Shown: positions 1-8,756, counted from the first letter of the stretch. The stretch: 64,000 nucleotides of DNA from Chryseobacterium sp. LAM-KRS1 (GCF_013184525.1 NZ_JAAOIZ010000006.1:248001-312000); one strand, 5' to 3'. Translations and numbers: made by a program. Notes: generated from the letters alone by a model not told the origin.

Positions 1-745
1 GCTCTTCTTCAAAGGGTTCGCCTCCGAAAAGATAGACGGTTGCATTTTCGCTCATTTTAAACTCACATAGCTTGGTGTCCTTTGCAATAAGCAATTGTTT
101 CGAGCCATAGGTGTTTCCTTCGATATTTACAGTGCCATCCAGAACATACATGGCCGCTTCACCGTACAAGTCCTGTCCGATGCTGATTTTTTGTGCCGAT
201 TTTGTTTTTATCTCAATGAAAAAAAGCTTACTATGAACGGGAACGGGAGATTTTTTTCCAAAAGCTTCTCCGGCAATTAGTTTGTAGTGGATGTCTCCAT
301 TTTCCCAAACCGGAAGTTCATCTGCCTCCGTATGATGGAACGTCGGTTCACTTTGCTCCAGATGTTTTGGAAGGCCTACCCAGATTTGAAAACCATGTAA
401 TTTTTTATCAGTTTCTCTTAAATATTCCGGAGTTCTTTCGGAATGTACCACTCCCTTTCCTGCTGTCATCCAGTTGACGGCTCCCGGTTTTATTTCCATG
501 GCACTTCCGATACTGTCACGGTGAAAAATAGATCCCTCCAGAAGATAAGTTAAAGTGGACAATCCGATATGGGGATGAGGTGGTACATCCAGGTTTTGAT
601 AATCTTTTAATTCTGACGGTCCCATATGATCTATGAAAACAAATGGGCCTACCGCTCTTTTTTCACGGAAAGGTAAAAGTCTTCCGACTAAAAAGTTTCC
701 TATATCTGCGGCTTTTTCTTCTATGATAAGTCCAATATTTGACAT
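1..745 (-). CDS. Pirin family protein (3' end cut by window edge)
   Basis: The reading frame is open from an ATG at 743-745 to the left edge, so at least 248 residues are present and the C-terminus is missing. Pirins are two-domain cupin proteins that bind one metal ion; some act as quercetinases or redox-sensing cofactors. The metal-binding set is visible in the N-terminal cupin as His57 and His59 (VPPHPHIGLS) and His101 and Glu103 (GVVHSER). A second cupin half follows. It lies on the same strand as a second pirin at 1247-2125 with a small acetyltransferase between them. The substrate cannot be told from sequence. Confidence 0.9.
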   Translation of the reverse strand, partial: MSNIGLIIEEKAADIGNFLVGRLLPFREKRAVGPFVFIDHMGPSELKDYQNLDVPPHPHIGLSTLTYLLEGSIFHRDSIGSAMEIKPGAVNWMTAGKGVVHSERTPEYLRETDKKLHGFQIWVGLPKHLEQSEPTFHHTEADELPVWENGDIHYKLIAGEAFGKKSPVPVHSKLFFIEIKTKSAQKISIGQDLYGEAAMYVLDGTVNIEGNTYGSKQLLIAKDTKLCEFKMSENATVYLFGGEPFEEE

Positions 746-806
746 AATTATGATTCTTTACGATTGCTGGTGGTTATTTAATTAAATTATTTAGCTTTTT
801 TAGATA

Positions 807-1124
807 TTAAAGCTGGTCATATCTTTCAAACGTTACGTCCACAATGCGTTTCCATTCCGGATGCTTTTTAATGTAAGCAAAAACATAAGGACAAAACGGG
901 AGTAATTTTTTAAGACTTTCTTCAATGTAAACCAATGTTTTCTCTACAACTGCTACGGCGGCTCCGGTACCTGCCAATTCTGGGTCAGCCTCCGTATGAA
1001 TTAAAATGATCTGACTGTCGGTTTCACGGTAATCAATGAAAGCAAAATGGCCATTTACTTCAATTTCGAATCTCTTTTTTGATTCATTTTTTACAAGTGG
1101 AATATTTTCAAATTCTGGTTTCAT
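807..1124 (-). CDS. YjdJ-type GCN5-related N-acetyltransferase
   Basis: This 105-residue protein has the size and pattern of the short GNAT_2/YjdJ group: an N-terminal strand pair, a stretch like HTEADPELAGTGAA that matches the acetyl-CoA-binding turn, and a C-terminal part with CPYVFAYIKKHPEW. Family members bind acetyl-CoA, but their acceptor is generally unknown. The gene sits between two pirin genes on the same strand. The spacings of 61 and 122 bases and the hairpin downstream of the second pirin suggest it may have its own promoter. Confidence 0.85.
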   Translation of the reverse strand: MKPEFENIPLVKNESKKRFEIEVNGHFAFIDYRETDSQIILIHTEADPELAGTGAAVAVVEKTLVYIEESLKKLLPFCPYVFAYIKKHPEWKRIVDVTFERYDQL

Positions 1125-1185
1125 TGTTTAAATTTTTGGCTGTATACTTAAAAAGTAAAAGTATTATGTTAAAGGTAATAAAAAA

Positions 1186-1232
1186 GCAATAATTAAATAA
1201 CCGACTTAAGATTAAGATTATTTAATTATTGC
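1186..1232 (-). terminator. Intrinsic terminator after the second pirin gene
   Basis: Two perfect 15-base arms, GCAATAATTAAATAA at 1186-1200 and its complement at 1218-1232, enclose a 17-base loop. On the minus strand the stem is followed by a run of T. It lies just past the stop codon of the pirin at 1247. Confidence 0.75.
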
Positions 1233-1246
1233 CAAATTCTGTATGG

Positions 1247-2125
1247 TTAATCTTCTAAATATCCGAATTTTCCGGTATTGAAATCTTCAAAAGCCTGCAT
1301 GATTTCCTCTCTTGTATTCATTACAAAAGGGCCATGCGGAACAATGGGTTCATTGATTGGCTCTCCACTAATGATCAGTACCACTGCGTCTTCACTGGCT
1401 TCAATGCTAAATTCCTCTCCTTTGTTTTCAAATAATACCAATTGATCGGTTTTTGCTTTTTCATTTCCATTCACAATAATACTCCCTTCAATGATAAGGG
1501 CAGCAGTATTAAAGTGAGCAGGAAAATTAAAATCAGCTTTTCCGCCGGATTTTAATTTTGCGTTCATCATGTGTACCGGAGTGAAGGTATTTGCAGGTCC
1601 TTTATTTCCTGCATATTCTCCGGCGATCACCTCAATAAACCCGTTTTCTTTCAGATCAACGATCTTCATATCGGAGTTTTTGATGGCCTGATATTTAGGT
1701 TTGCTCATTTTATCCTGCGCTGGAAGATTCACCCAAAGCTGAACCATCTGAAAGATTCCACCGGTTTTAGACCATTCTCTTTCGTGGTATTCTTTATGTA
1801 AGACACCTCTTGCAGCGGTCATCCACTGAACGTCTCCCTGACCAATTATACCACCACCTCCCGAACTATCGTGATGTTCTACTTTTCCCTGATACGCTAT
1901 GGTTACGGTTTCAAAACCTCGGTGCGGATGTACTCCAACTCCTCTTGGTTTCTCAGATCCGTTAAAATGGAATTTTGAATTATAATCGAGCATAATAAAA
2001 GGATCCATTCTTTTCATATCTAATCCTGATGCACCGGGTATAAAATTATGAACTCTGAACCCATCACCTACAAAATGGGCAGGCTTTGGAGATACTACGA
2101 TTTCTACTTTTTTAGTTGTCATCAT
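1247..2125 (-). CDS. Pirin family protein
   Basis: This complete pirin has 292 residues, the usual length. The metal site is intact: His66 and His68 in GVHPHRGFE, and His110 and Glu112 in GVLHKEYHE. The second cupin half runs from about residue 180 and has lost the ligands, as is normal in pirins. A glycine-rich turn (SSGGGGIIGQGDV) precedes the last ligands. The protein starts with two methionines; either could be used. A -7 promoter box lies 22 bases upstream and a strong hairpin terminator follows, so it can form its own transcript. It is not a close copy of the pirin at the left edge. Confidence 0.93.
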   Translation of the reverse strand: MMTTKKVEIVVSPKPAHFVGDGFRVHNFIPGASGLDMKRMDPFIMLDYNSKFHFNGSEKPRGVGVHPHRGFETVTIAYQGKVEHHDSSGGGGIIGQGDVQWMTAARGVLHKEYHEREWSKTGGIFQMVQLWVNLPAQDKMSKPKYQAIKNSDMKIVDLKENGFIEVIAGEYAGNKGPANTFTPVHMMNAKLKSGGKADFNFPAHFNTAALIIEGSIIVNGNEKAKTDQLVLFENKGEEFSIEASEDAVVLIISGEPINEPIVPHGPFVMNTREEIMQAFEDFNTGKFGYLED

Positions 2126-2146
2126 AATGTTGATTTTTTATAATAA

Positions 2147-2154
2147 CAAAAATA
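2147..2154 (-). promoter_or_regulatory. -7 promoter box of the pirin gene
   Basis: The minus strand reads TATTTTTG, a match to the Bacteroidota -7 consensus TAnnTTTG, 22 bases before the start codon at 2125. Confidence 0.5.
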
Positions 2155-2239
2155 GAGTAGATAAGAATCAATTGCATTGATCTGTGTTAAGTTCGGATTA
2201 GATTGATTTTCATGACTTATTATAGTCGAAATAATAGGG

Positions 2240-3640
2240 TTACTCCTTTGATTTCATATTCTTGCCATCTGAAATATGAAGTCTTCGGAATACCAATCCG
2301 GATAATATTGTGAGAAAACCAACTGTAAGAAAAGTATAGCGGAAAGCATTATGGATTTCTCCTTTAATAAGATCGGTACTTTCAAATATTTTTAGAACAA
2401 TAAGACCAAAAGCAATTCCAAAACCAATGGCGAGCTGTTGATTTACAGATATTAATGAATTACCGCTGCTGGTCTGGAAATTTCTTAAATCAGCAATGGA
2501 AATGGTATTCATGGAGGTGAATTGGATAGAATTGAAAAAGCCTAAAACCGCTATGATCGGGATGAACCATAGAAGATTCGTATGAATATCAGGAATGGCC
2601 AGCATGCATATTAATGTTCCAATGACGAATGTATTAACCATTAAGGTCTGACGGTAGCCGAATCTATCCAGGATTTTAATGACTGATGATTTTCCGAGTA
2701 TAGCTGTCAGAGCCATGGGAGCAACGATCCAGCCAGACGTAACTGCTGTTTGTTTATAGGCGATTTGTATCATCAGGGGAAGTAGCAAAGGAACAGCACT
2801 GATTCCTAGACGGGTAGCCAGATTTCCTACAATTCCCACACGGAAAGTTCGCACCTGGAAAAGATTTAAAGGAAATATAGGATTTCCTTCCTTTTTTGCA
2901 TGTTTATAGTAATAATACAGAAATAGAAATCCTAAGATAAAGATCAGAAGAACCGGTGTTATATTCTGAAGATCTCCAAAAAGTTCAAGAGAAATGGATA
3001 GCAGGAGGGAGGCTGCAGCAAAAATCATAAAACCTTTGAGATCGAAATCAACGTCCTTCGACTTGTAATTAGGCATGTACTTAATTCCCAGAATAATCCC
3101 TAAAAAGCCAATTGGGATATTAATAAGGAATATCCAGTGCCAGGATAAATAATCCACCATATAACCACCAACCAACGGCCCCAATACAGGACCGATAAGA
3201 GCGGGAATGATAGCGAAATTCATAGCTTTTAATAATTCACTTTTATCAAAGGTTTTAATGAGGGCTAATTTTCCAACGGGTGTCATTAAACTGCCGCCCA
3301 CTCCCTGGATAACTCTTGAAATAACAAGGTGAGTGAGGTTTTGCGATAATGCACAGAATAAGGAACCCAGGCTGAAGAGAACCAGGGAGAAGATGAAAAC
3401 TCTTTTTGTTCCGAATCTGTCTGCTAAAAAGCCGCTCGCAGGCATGAAAACTGCCAGAGTCAGAACGTAGCTGATTATGGCGTTCTGCATATTGAGCGGA
3501 GACTCTTTTAGATCTTTGGCAATAGAAGGTAAAGAAGTGTTCAGAATTGTAGAATCAAGCATCTGCATGAAAATAGCGGTAGCAAGAATCAGTGGAAGGA
3601 TTTTTTTAATCGACGTTAGAGATGAATTGGTTTCAGACAT
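2240..3640 (-). CDS. DHA2-family MFS multidrug exporter
   Basis: This is a 466-residue polytopic inner-membrane protein with about 14 hydrophobic helices, the layout of EmrB/QacA-type proton-driven drug exporters. Family motifs are visible: LDSTILNTSLPSIAKDL in helix 1 and LADRFGTKRVF in the loop between helices 2 and 3. A proline- and glycine-rich antiporter stretch (ALIGPVLGPLVGGYMV) lies around residues 145-160. There is no membrane-fusion protein or TolC-like gene beside it, so it probably works alone or with partners coded elsewhere. The substrate is unknown. The gene ends in a charged tail (GKNMKSKE). Confidence 0.92.
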   Translation of the reverse strand: MSETNSSLTSIKKILPLILATAIFMQMLDSTILNTSLPSIAKDLKESPLNMQNAIISYVLTLAVFMPASGFLADRFGTKRVFIFSLVLFSLGSLFCALSQNLTHLVISRVIQGVGGSLMTPVGKLALIKTFDKSELLKAMNFAIIPALIGPVLGPLVGGYMVDYLSWHWIFLINIPIGFLGIILGIKYMPNYKSKDVDFDLKGFMIFAAASLLLSISLELFGDLQNITPVLLIFILGFLFLYYYYKHAKKEGNPIFPLNLFQVRTFRVGIVGNLATRLGISAVPLLLPLMIQIAYKQTAVTSGWIVAPMALTAILGKSSVIKILDRFGYRQTLMVNTFVIGTLICMLAIPDIHTNLLWFIPIIAVLGFFNSIQFTSMNTISIADLRNFQTSSGNSLISVNQQLAIGFGIAFGLIVLKIFESTDLIKGEIHNAFRYTFLTVGFLTILSGLVFRRLHISDGKNMKSKE

Positions 3641-3841
3641 GTTATATCAGCTAGGATCTTTATATAATTTAGTCTTTCGATAAGTTTGCTATTTCGATCA
3701 AGGCAAATTGAAGAGATCATTCTGGAATAAAAATAAATGGATTGAACAGGTTTTTTCCCTCTCTTCCGGCCATTATCTAATATAATGTATTTTGAAACTT
3801 AAAAGACTTGTTTCTTAGATAAAGAAATATGTATAAAATTA

Positions 3842-3873
3842 AAAAAGTCCTGTGAGATTTCACAGGACTTTTT
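3842..3873 (-). terminator. Intrinsic terminator
   Basis: A 14-base perfect stem (AAAAAGTCCTGTGA at 3842-3855) with a four-base loop is followed on the minus strand by TTTTTTAATTTT. It sits directly after the stop codon of the secreted protein gene at 3877. Confidence 0.85.
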
Positions 3874-3876
3874 GAT

Positions 3877-4686
3877 TTATTTTTTAGTTTTTTCTACTCC
3901 TTTCCATTCATCGCCGGCTTTTCTGTACTGGCTTAAAATGAAAGTTTTAAAATCTGTTGTTTTATACTCGATGTTATCTGTATTTTGCTCAAACGGCATG
4001 ATGTAATAGTAATCCACATCTGTTTTATCGGTTTTGTTCCCTTTTTTTACAGAAGGAACATATTTTGAAAACTTATAGTTGGGAAGATATTGTTTTAGTG
4101 AAGCATAAAACTTCTTATCTTCTTCACTCGGAATAATATCTACAATTTTAAAATCATCTTTTTTCTTGTCTATCCAAAGGTAATAAGTCTTTTCCTCCTG
4201 AGTTTTTCTATTCAGGGAATTGAAGGCAAAAAGTTCTTTAGGCACCAATTCCTTGATTTTTTCAGGATCTACCTTTGTGAAGTACTCACCCTGAGAAGGA
4301 TCAACATACGTTTCAAGATTATACATTAAAACGGCATTGTTTTCAAAATTCTTATTCTTAAAGTATTGATTTAAAGATAATTCAGCTGTTTCGCGTAGTT
4401 CTTTTCCTCTGGCATCCAGTTTTTTGGTTGGATTCTGTGGGTTTACTTTTTTCACAAATTCATAGAGAACAACTGGCTTTACATCCTTAAGGTGCGGATA
4501 GGTTTTTAATTGTTCAGCTTTCGCAAGCCAGTAATATTGTTGATAATAATTTTCTTTTTCGTTGTCCTTTACAGTCTTATAAGTAAGTGCAAGTTTCTTT
4601 GAGTTAAGATATTTACCAAATTTACCCTGGCCAAAAGCAAAATTTATAGATAATAAAGCAAAAAAGATAGTAACGGTTCTTCTCAT
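3877..4686 (-). CDS. Secreted protein of unknown function
   Basis: I do not recognise this 269-residue protein. It starts with a typical signal peptide (MRRTVTIFFALLSINFAFGQ) with probable cleavage after residue 19. The mature part is rich in lysine, tyrosine and aspartate, with no cysteine and no second membrane segment, so a soluble periplasmic or surface location is likely. Its charged segments (KKGNKTDKTDVDYYY near residue 215) suggest a non-enzymatic or binding role, but this is only a guess. It is a single-gene unit with its own -7 box and terminator. Confidence 0.8.
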   Translation of the reverse strand: MRRTVTIFFALLSINFAFGQGKFGKYLNSKKLALTYKTVKDNEKENYYQQYYWLAKAEQLKTYPHLKDVKPVVLYEFVKKVNPQNPTKKLDARGKELRETAELSLNQYFKNKNFENNAVLMYNLETYVDPSQGEYFTKVDPEKIKELVPKELFAFNSLNRKTQEEKTYYLWIDKKKDDFKIVDIIPSEEDKKFYASLKQYLPNYKFSKYVPSVKKGNKTDKTDVDYYYIMPFEQNTDNIEYKTTDFKTFILSQYRKAGDEWKGVEKTKK

Positions 4687-4712
4687 TTTATAATATTGAT
4701 TTTTTCGTTTTC

Positions 4713-4720
4713 CAAATATA
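4713..4720 (-). promoter_or_regulatory. -7 promoter box of the secreted protein gene
   Basis: The minus strand reads TATATTTG, matching TAnnTTTG, 26 bases before the start codon at 4686. Confidence 0.5.
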
Positions 4721-4791
4721 ATTATTTATTAGATACTATTTTTGATTGTTAGTTAAAATCTGTTAATATTATTGATGTTTATTCAAAAGAA

Positions 4792-4813
4792 AATCCTGTA
4801 TTGCTACAGGATT
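4792..4813 (-). terminator. Intrinsic terminator of asnB
   Basis: A nine-base perfect stem (AATCCTGTA and its complement) with a four-base loop is followed on the minus strand by TTTCTTTTG. It lies 90 bases beyond the asnB stop codon. Confidence 0.7.
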
Positions 4814-4902
4814 AATAAATTTTAGTTCCCAAGGGTTTGAAAGGTGAGTTGGAAAATTTTTTATCAGGGTGTTCAAAAACTCCTTTGATTATTCCCCAAA
4901 TA

Positions 4903-6576
4903 TTATCCCTCATAGGAAGTTTCGTGTACTTTTACAGCCCTTCCGCTTGGATCGTTCATTTTCTTAAAAGCTTCATCCCATTCCAGTGCAATAGGAGTGG
5001 AACATGCCACAGATGGTACAGACGGAACTGTTGCTGCCGCCGTTTCACTTGGGAAATGTTCTTCAAAGATCGTTCTGTATCTGTATTCTTCTTTATTCTG
5101 AGGAGTGTTCAATGGAAATCTGAATTTTGCATTCGCCATCATTTCGTCCGTAACTTCTTTCTCTGCCACTTCACGCAAGGTATCAATCCATGAATAGCCT
5201 ACGCCATCGGAGAATTGCTCCTTTTGTCTCCAGACAATAGATTCCGGTAGGATATCTTCAAAAGCTTTTCTTAAAATCCATTTTTCTATTTTGCCATCAG
5301 CAGTATCAATCATTTTATCTTTAGGGTTAATATTCATAGCAATGTCCATGAATTCTTTGTCAAGAAAGGGAACACGTCCTTCAATTCCCCAGCTCATCAA
5401 TGCTTTGTTGGCTCTTAAACAATCATAAAGGTGAAGTTTTCCTAATTTTCTTACTGTTTCATCGTGAAACTCTTTGGCATTCGGAGCTTTATGGAAATAT
5501 AGATATCCACCGAAAAGCTCATCAGAACCTTCACCTGATAGTACCATTTTAATCCCCATGGATTTGATTACTCTTGCTAAAAGATACATGGGGGTAGAAG
5601 CTCTTACGGTTGTTACGTCATAGGTCTCCAGATGATAAATTACATCGCGTATAGCATCTAGTCCTTCCTGAACGGTAAAATTAACTTCATGATGAACAGA
5701 GCCGATATGTTCTGCTGCTTTTTGTGCGGCTGCAAGATCAGGAGATCCTACTAACCCTACTGCGAAGCTATGCAGTCTCGGATACCATGCTTCCTGGGTG
5801 TCTCCGCTTTCAATTCTTTGACGGGCAAATTTTGCAGTGATCGCTGAAATTACAGAAGAATCCAATCCTCCCGATAATAGTACTCCATAAGGAACGTCGC
5901 TCATAAGCTGTCTGTGAACTGCATCTTCTAATCCTTGTCTCAGTTTTTTTATATCGCTCTCATTATCCTTCACATGATCAAAATCGGTCCAGTCTCTTGT
6001 GTACCATTGTTGAAGCTCCATACCGTCTTTACTGTAAATAAGGTGTCCCGGTAAAAAGGGTTCAATGGTTTTACAAATTCCTTCCAGTGCTTTTAATTCT
6101 GAAGCGATATAGAAGTTGCCGTTTCTGTCCCATCCCTGATAAAGCGGGCAGATTCCCATATGATCCCGCGCGATGAGATAAACATCATTTTTGATATCAT
6201 ATAACGAAAATGCGAAAATACCATTAAGCTTTTCCAGGAAGTCTTTACCATACTTTTCGTAAAGTGCTAAAATAACTTCGCAATCGGATTGGGTTTGAAA
6301 TTCATAGTTGGGAAATTCTTCCTTCAGTTCTCTGTGGTTATATATTTCCCCATTTACGGCTAATACAATATTCCCATCTTTAGAAAATAAAGGCTGCTTT
6401 CCGGATGTAGGATCTACAATGGCTAATCTTTCGTGAGAAAACACCACTTTTTCATTCTGAAAAACTCCACTCCAATCCGGACCTCTATGACGGATTTTTT
6501 TTGACATTTCCAAGACCTGAGGTCTTAATATTTCTGTTTTTTGTTTTGCGTCAAACAAACATACGATTCCACACAT
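4903..6576 (-). CDS. asnB: Asparagine synthase B (glutamine-hydrolysing)
   Basis: The enzyme makes asparagine from aspartate, ATP and glutamine in the cytosol. The N-terminal class II glutaminase domain begins with Cys2 (MCGIVCLFD), which becomes the N-terminal nucleophile after methionine removal, and carries RHRGPD and VNGEIYNH. The synthetase domain has the pyrophosphate loop SGGLDSS at residues 235-241 and continues with LSGEGSDELFGGY. The length of 557 residues matches E. coli AsnB. It is a single-gene unit with a -7 box upstream and a hairpin downstream. The call is secure. Confidence 0.97.
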   Translation of the reverse strand: MCGIVCLFDAKQKTEILRPQVLEMSKKIRHRGPDWSGVFQNEKVVFSHERLAIVDPTSGKQPLFSKDGNIVLAVNGEIYNHRELKEEFPNYEFQTQSDCEVILALYEKYGKDFLEKLNGIFAFSLYDIKNDVYLIARDHMGICPLYQGWDRNGNFYIASELKALEGICKTIEPFLPGHLIYSKDGMELQQWYTRDWTDFDHVKDNESDIKKLRQGLEDAVHRQLMSDVPYGVLLSGGLDSSVISAITAKFARQRIESGDTQEAWYPRLHSFAVGLVGSPDLAAAQKAAEHIGSVHHEVNFTVQEGLDAIRDVIYHLETYDVTTVRASTPMYLLARVIKSMGIKMVLSGEGSDELFGGYLYFHKAPNAKEFHDETVRKLGKLHLYDCLRANKALMSWGIEGRVPFLDKEFMDIAMNINPKDKMIDTADGKIEKWILRKAFEDILPESIVWRQKEQFSDGVGYSWIDTLREVAEKEVTDEMMANAKFRFPLNTPQNKEEYRYRTIFEEHFPSETAAATVPSVPSVACSTPIALEWDEAFKKMNDPSGRAVKVHETSYEG

Positions 6577-6597
6577 TTTTTATCATTTATTTAGGAG

Positions 6598-6605
6598 CAA
6601 AAATA
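6598..6605 (-). promoter_or_regulatory. -7 promoter box of asnB
   Basis: The minus strand reads TATTTTTG, matching TAnnTTTG, 21 bases before the asnB start codon. Confidence 0.5.
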
Positions 6606-6820
6606 GACTTGTAATTTAAAAAAGAAAACATTAATTAAATATAAGTTAATATTTTTAATTAAATAATCTATTTTAAAGAATTTAATTAATTAAATTGAAT
6701 GATAAATATGATTTTGGTTAATATTTTTCTTACAGAAGAATACTATGCATAGCTATACGAAATTAAAATGGGATATTTATTAATATATGGTAATTAATTA
6801 TATGAATTTTTACTTTTACT
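6606..6820. other. AT-rich intergenic region without a gene
   Basis: This stretch between asnB and the glycosidase gene is almost entirely A and T, with many TTAAT and AATTA words. I see no reading frame of note in it and no repeat unit. A possible small RNA follows at about 6829. Confidence 0.5.
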
Positions 6821-6828
6821 TTGTGGCT

Positions 6829-6898
6829 CGAAATAATTTTTTTTCATCATTTGTGTTTTTACCTTCTTGTGATTAATATCACGAGAAGGTTTTGTTTT
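6829..6898 (+). ncRNA. Possible small RNA (weak call)
   Basis: On the plus strand TTACTTTG (near 6816-6823) is one base off the -7 consensus. About 40 bases later comes a strong hairpin (6861-6890) followed by TTTTGTTTTTT, the layout of a short RNA with an intrinsic terminator. No reading frame lies between, and the hairpin's U-tract faces the plus strand, although the neighbouring genes are both on the minus strand. The transcript would end against the 3' end of the glycosidase gene. The -33 element is not visible, so this stays tentative. Confidence 0.2.
6861..6896 (+). terminator. Plus-strand intrinsic terminator-like hairpin
   Basis: The arms ACCTTCTTGTGAT (6861-6873) and ATCACGAGAAGGT (6878-6890) pair with one weak position around a four-base loop. 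TTTTGTTTTTT follows on the plus strand only; on the minus strand the stem is followed by A residues, so it is a poor terminator for the minus-strand gene that ends at 6899. Confidence 0.5.
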
Positions 6899-8563
6899 TT
6901 ATTGAATTCCTAATAAAACCCCGGAAACATTCCATGAACTGAAACTTGTGCCCTCTGTAGGGCCTTGAGGAATTTTGATCTGGATACTGTGTTTTCCGGC
7001 CTTTAAATCTCCCAATGAAATAAATTCTGGATTCGTAATAGTCCCGGGACACCAGTTTGATCTGCTTAAATCTGATGAAGAGAGTCCATCCGGAAAATTT
7101 CCTGATGCAGGGTTATATAAACGGTATGAACCACAGTCTGTTCTCCATGGTGTAAAAGAGAAAATCATTTTTCCATCCACAAATATGGAATTGACTTTCG
7201 GAACGAACTCATCTCCGTTTTCCCATCCGCCATGTCCTGTCGTTATATAACGTAACTGCGCATTTTTCAGATCTTTTTTTAGAGTGAATTCTACGAAGAG
7301 TCCTTTCTCGGCATTAAACATGGTAGAATAATCCTGTCCCGCCATTTCCATGATGTTGACGGTATTGAACAACGGAATTACAGTATTGTTTTTGTAAACA
7401 GTCTGATCACTTTTATGAATCGTGATTTCCAGATTTATTGTATGTCCGCCTTTATCATAGTTTCCTATAAAGGTTCCAATCCATAATTCTTTATCAGATA
7501 AAGAAGGCTTTAGTTCTGTAATATCCTGACGGTATGGACTGATTGTTTGCCAGTCTTTTCCTTTTAGCTGGATGTGGTTGAATTTTTGAATCCCAAATGC
7601 GGTAAAGAAACGCATCATTTCAATGCTCGGATCATAATTATCTGTAGGGATAATGCCATAATATTGCTTTCCATTTCCGTTTTCGTATACCGGAAGTGTT
7701 TTAGCACCTTTTTCCAGGCCATCAAAAAAGGATTGCGATTTATTCTGAGGAATAAAGAAAACGGTTCCTGTTCTGTCATAAGCATCACCATTGGATTGCT
7801 GTTTTAATTCAATGAAAACATTTTCTCCTTCAGATATCTTTGGAAACTTTACCTTTTTTAAGATAATTGTTCCATTTGCATATCTTTTTATCTTTTCGTC
7901 GGATTTGGATTCGTCCGAGAAGTTGATCATTTCGTTTTCAAAAACTTTCAAAGTAGTAAAGCGGCTTTTCCAAAGCTGGTCTTTGTAACCTAAAAGATCT
8001 GTAGAGGTAATGGGCCCTTTAATGATATCCGCAATATTGGTTTTTTTTACTTTTTTAATAGAAGTGGCAGTAATCAGAGAATTTTTATTTCTTTCAATTT
8101 CCAGAACCAATCCCAGGTTTTGTCCTAGCACTGAAGGTCCGCCACTTATCTTTAAATCTCCTGTGTACCAGATTTCTATGGTGTTGGAGTTGATTTTAGT
8201 GACAGCCTTCCGGCAGGTGTAGTCGAGAATTTTTTTTGTTTCATTGGTTAATTCAAAGGTCTGTTTGGCTACTGATTCTTTATCGGCAGTAGAAATAATC
8301 TCATCAGGCTTTAAAAACCCGTATGATACAATTGTATTTGAAGGTTTTTCAATTTTTGTAATTTCAAACGGATATTCGCTCTTTTGTTCCCTGATAGAGT
8401 TATTAAGGATAAAGTTTTCACTGCCGTTAACCCATATAAAAGTCGGTGACTGCTCTGTCTGTATTTTTCCGTTGTAAGAATTGGTATACTGTATTTCATA
8501 GGTTTGGGCAGATGAAACATAATACAGAAAAGCAAAGAAAGCAAATAAAAATCGTTTACACAT
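6899..8563 (-). CDS. Secreted PNGase F-like peptide N-glycosidase with GLPGLI-like N-terminal domain
   Basis: Peptide-N-glycosidase F removes whole N-glycans from asparagine of glycoproteins outside the cell. A signal peptide (MCKRFLFAFFAF to VSSAQ) leads the protein. Residues of about 20-190 form a separate domain with a GLPGLI-like signature, including the Cys in LDYTCRKAV and GQNLGLVLEIER. The C-terminal two thirds carry PNGase F landmarks: GDAYDR, whose Asp263 aligns with catalytic Asp60 of the Elizabethkingia enzyme; GWENGDEF, whose Glu452 aligns with Glu206; and SRSNWCPGT near the end. The extra front domain recalls PNGase F-II. I chose the start at 8563 because the upstream in-frame GTG at 8581 lies inside the -7 box. 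A non-catalytic relative cannot be ruled out, since the third active-site Glu is not evident. Confidence 0.8.
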   Translation of the reverse strand: MCKRFLFAFFAFLYYVSSAQTYEIQYTNSYNGKIQTEQSPTFIWVNGSENFILNNSIREQKSEYPFEITKIEKPSNTIVSYGFLKPDEIISTADKESVAKQTFELTNETKKILDYTCRKAVTKINSNTIEIWYTGDLKISGGPSVLGQNLGLVLEIERNKNSLITATSIKKVKKTNIADIIKGPITSTDLLGYKDQLWKSRFTTLKVFENEMINFSDESKSDEKIKRYANGTIILKKVKFPKISEGENVFIELKQQSNGDAYDRTGTVFFIPQNKSQSFFDGLEKGAKTLPVYENGNGKQYYGIIPTDNYDPSIEMMRFFTAFGIQKFNHIQLKGKDWQTISPYRQDITELKPSLSDKELWIGTFIGNYDKGGHTINLEITIHKSDQTVYKNNTVIPLFNTVNIMEMAGQDYSTMFNAEKGLFVEFTLKKDLKNAQLRYITTGHGGWENGDEFVPKVNSIFVDGKMIFSFTPWRTDCGSYRLYNPASGNFPDGLSSSDLSRSNWCPGTITNPEFISLGDLKAGKHSIQIKIPQGPTEGTSFSSWNVSGVLLGIQ

Positions 8564-8580
8564 GTGCGGGTGGTTTATCA

Positions 8581-8588
8581 CAAATATA
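8581..8588 (-). promoter_or_regulatory. -7 promoter box of the glycosidase gene
   Basis: The minus strand reads TATATTTG, matching TAnnTTTG, 17 bases before the ATG at 8563. It overlaps an upstream in-frame GTG and so rules that start out. Confidence 0.55.
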
Positions 8589-8701
8589 CAATGTCTTACA
8601 AATGTCTACCTGTAAATTCAATGGCATTTCATGAATAGGTATTCCAAGGATACCGAAATGTTACGAATATTGAGAATTTTTTTTGATTAATGATGTATTG
8701 T

Positions 8702-8732
8702 AAAAAAAACTACTCCAGAAAATGGAGTAGTT
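8702..8732 (-). terminator. Intrinsic terminator of the rRNA methyltransferase gene
   Basis: A ten-base perfect stem (AACTACTCCA at 8708-8717, complement at 8723-8732) with a five-base loop is followed on the minus strand by a run of seven or more T. Confidence 0.85.
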
Positions 8733-8756
8733 AGTATATTGATAATGTAAGGCTGG

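Noticed and set aside
4837..5193. 118-residue plus-strand frame with many cysteines
   Set aside because: It is antisense to the well-supported asnB gene and has no promoter or family match.
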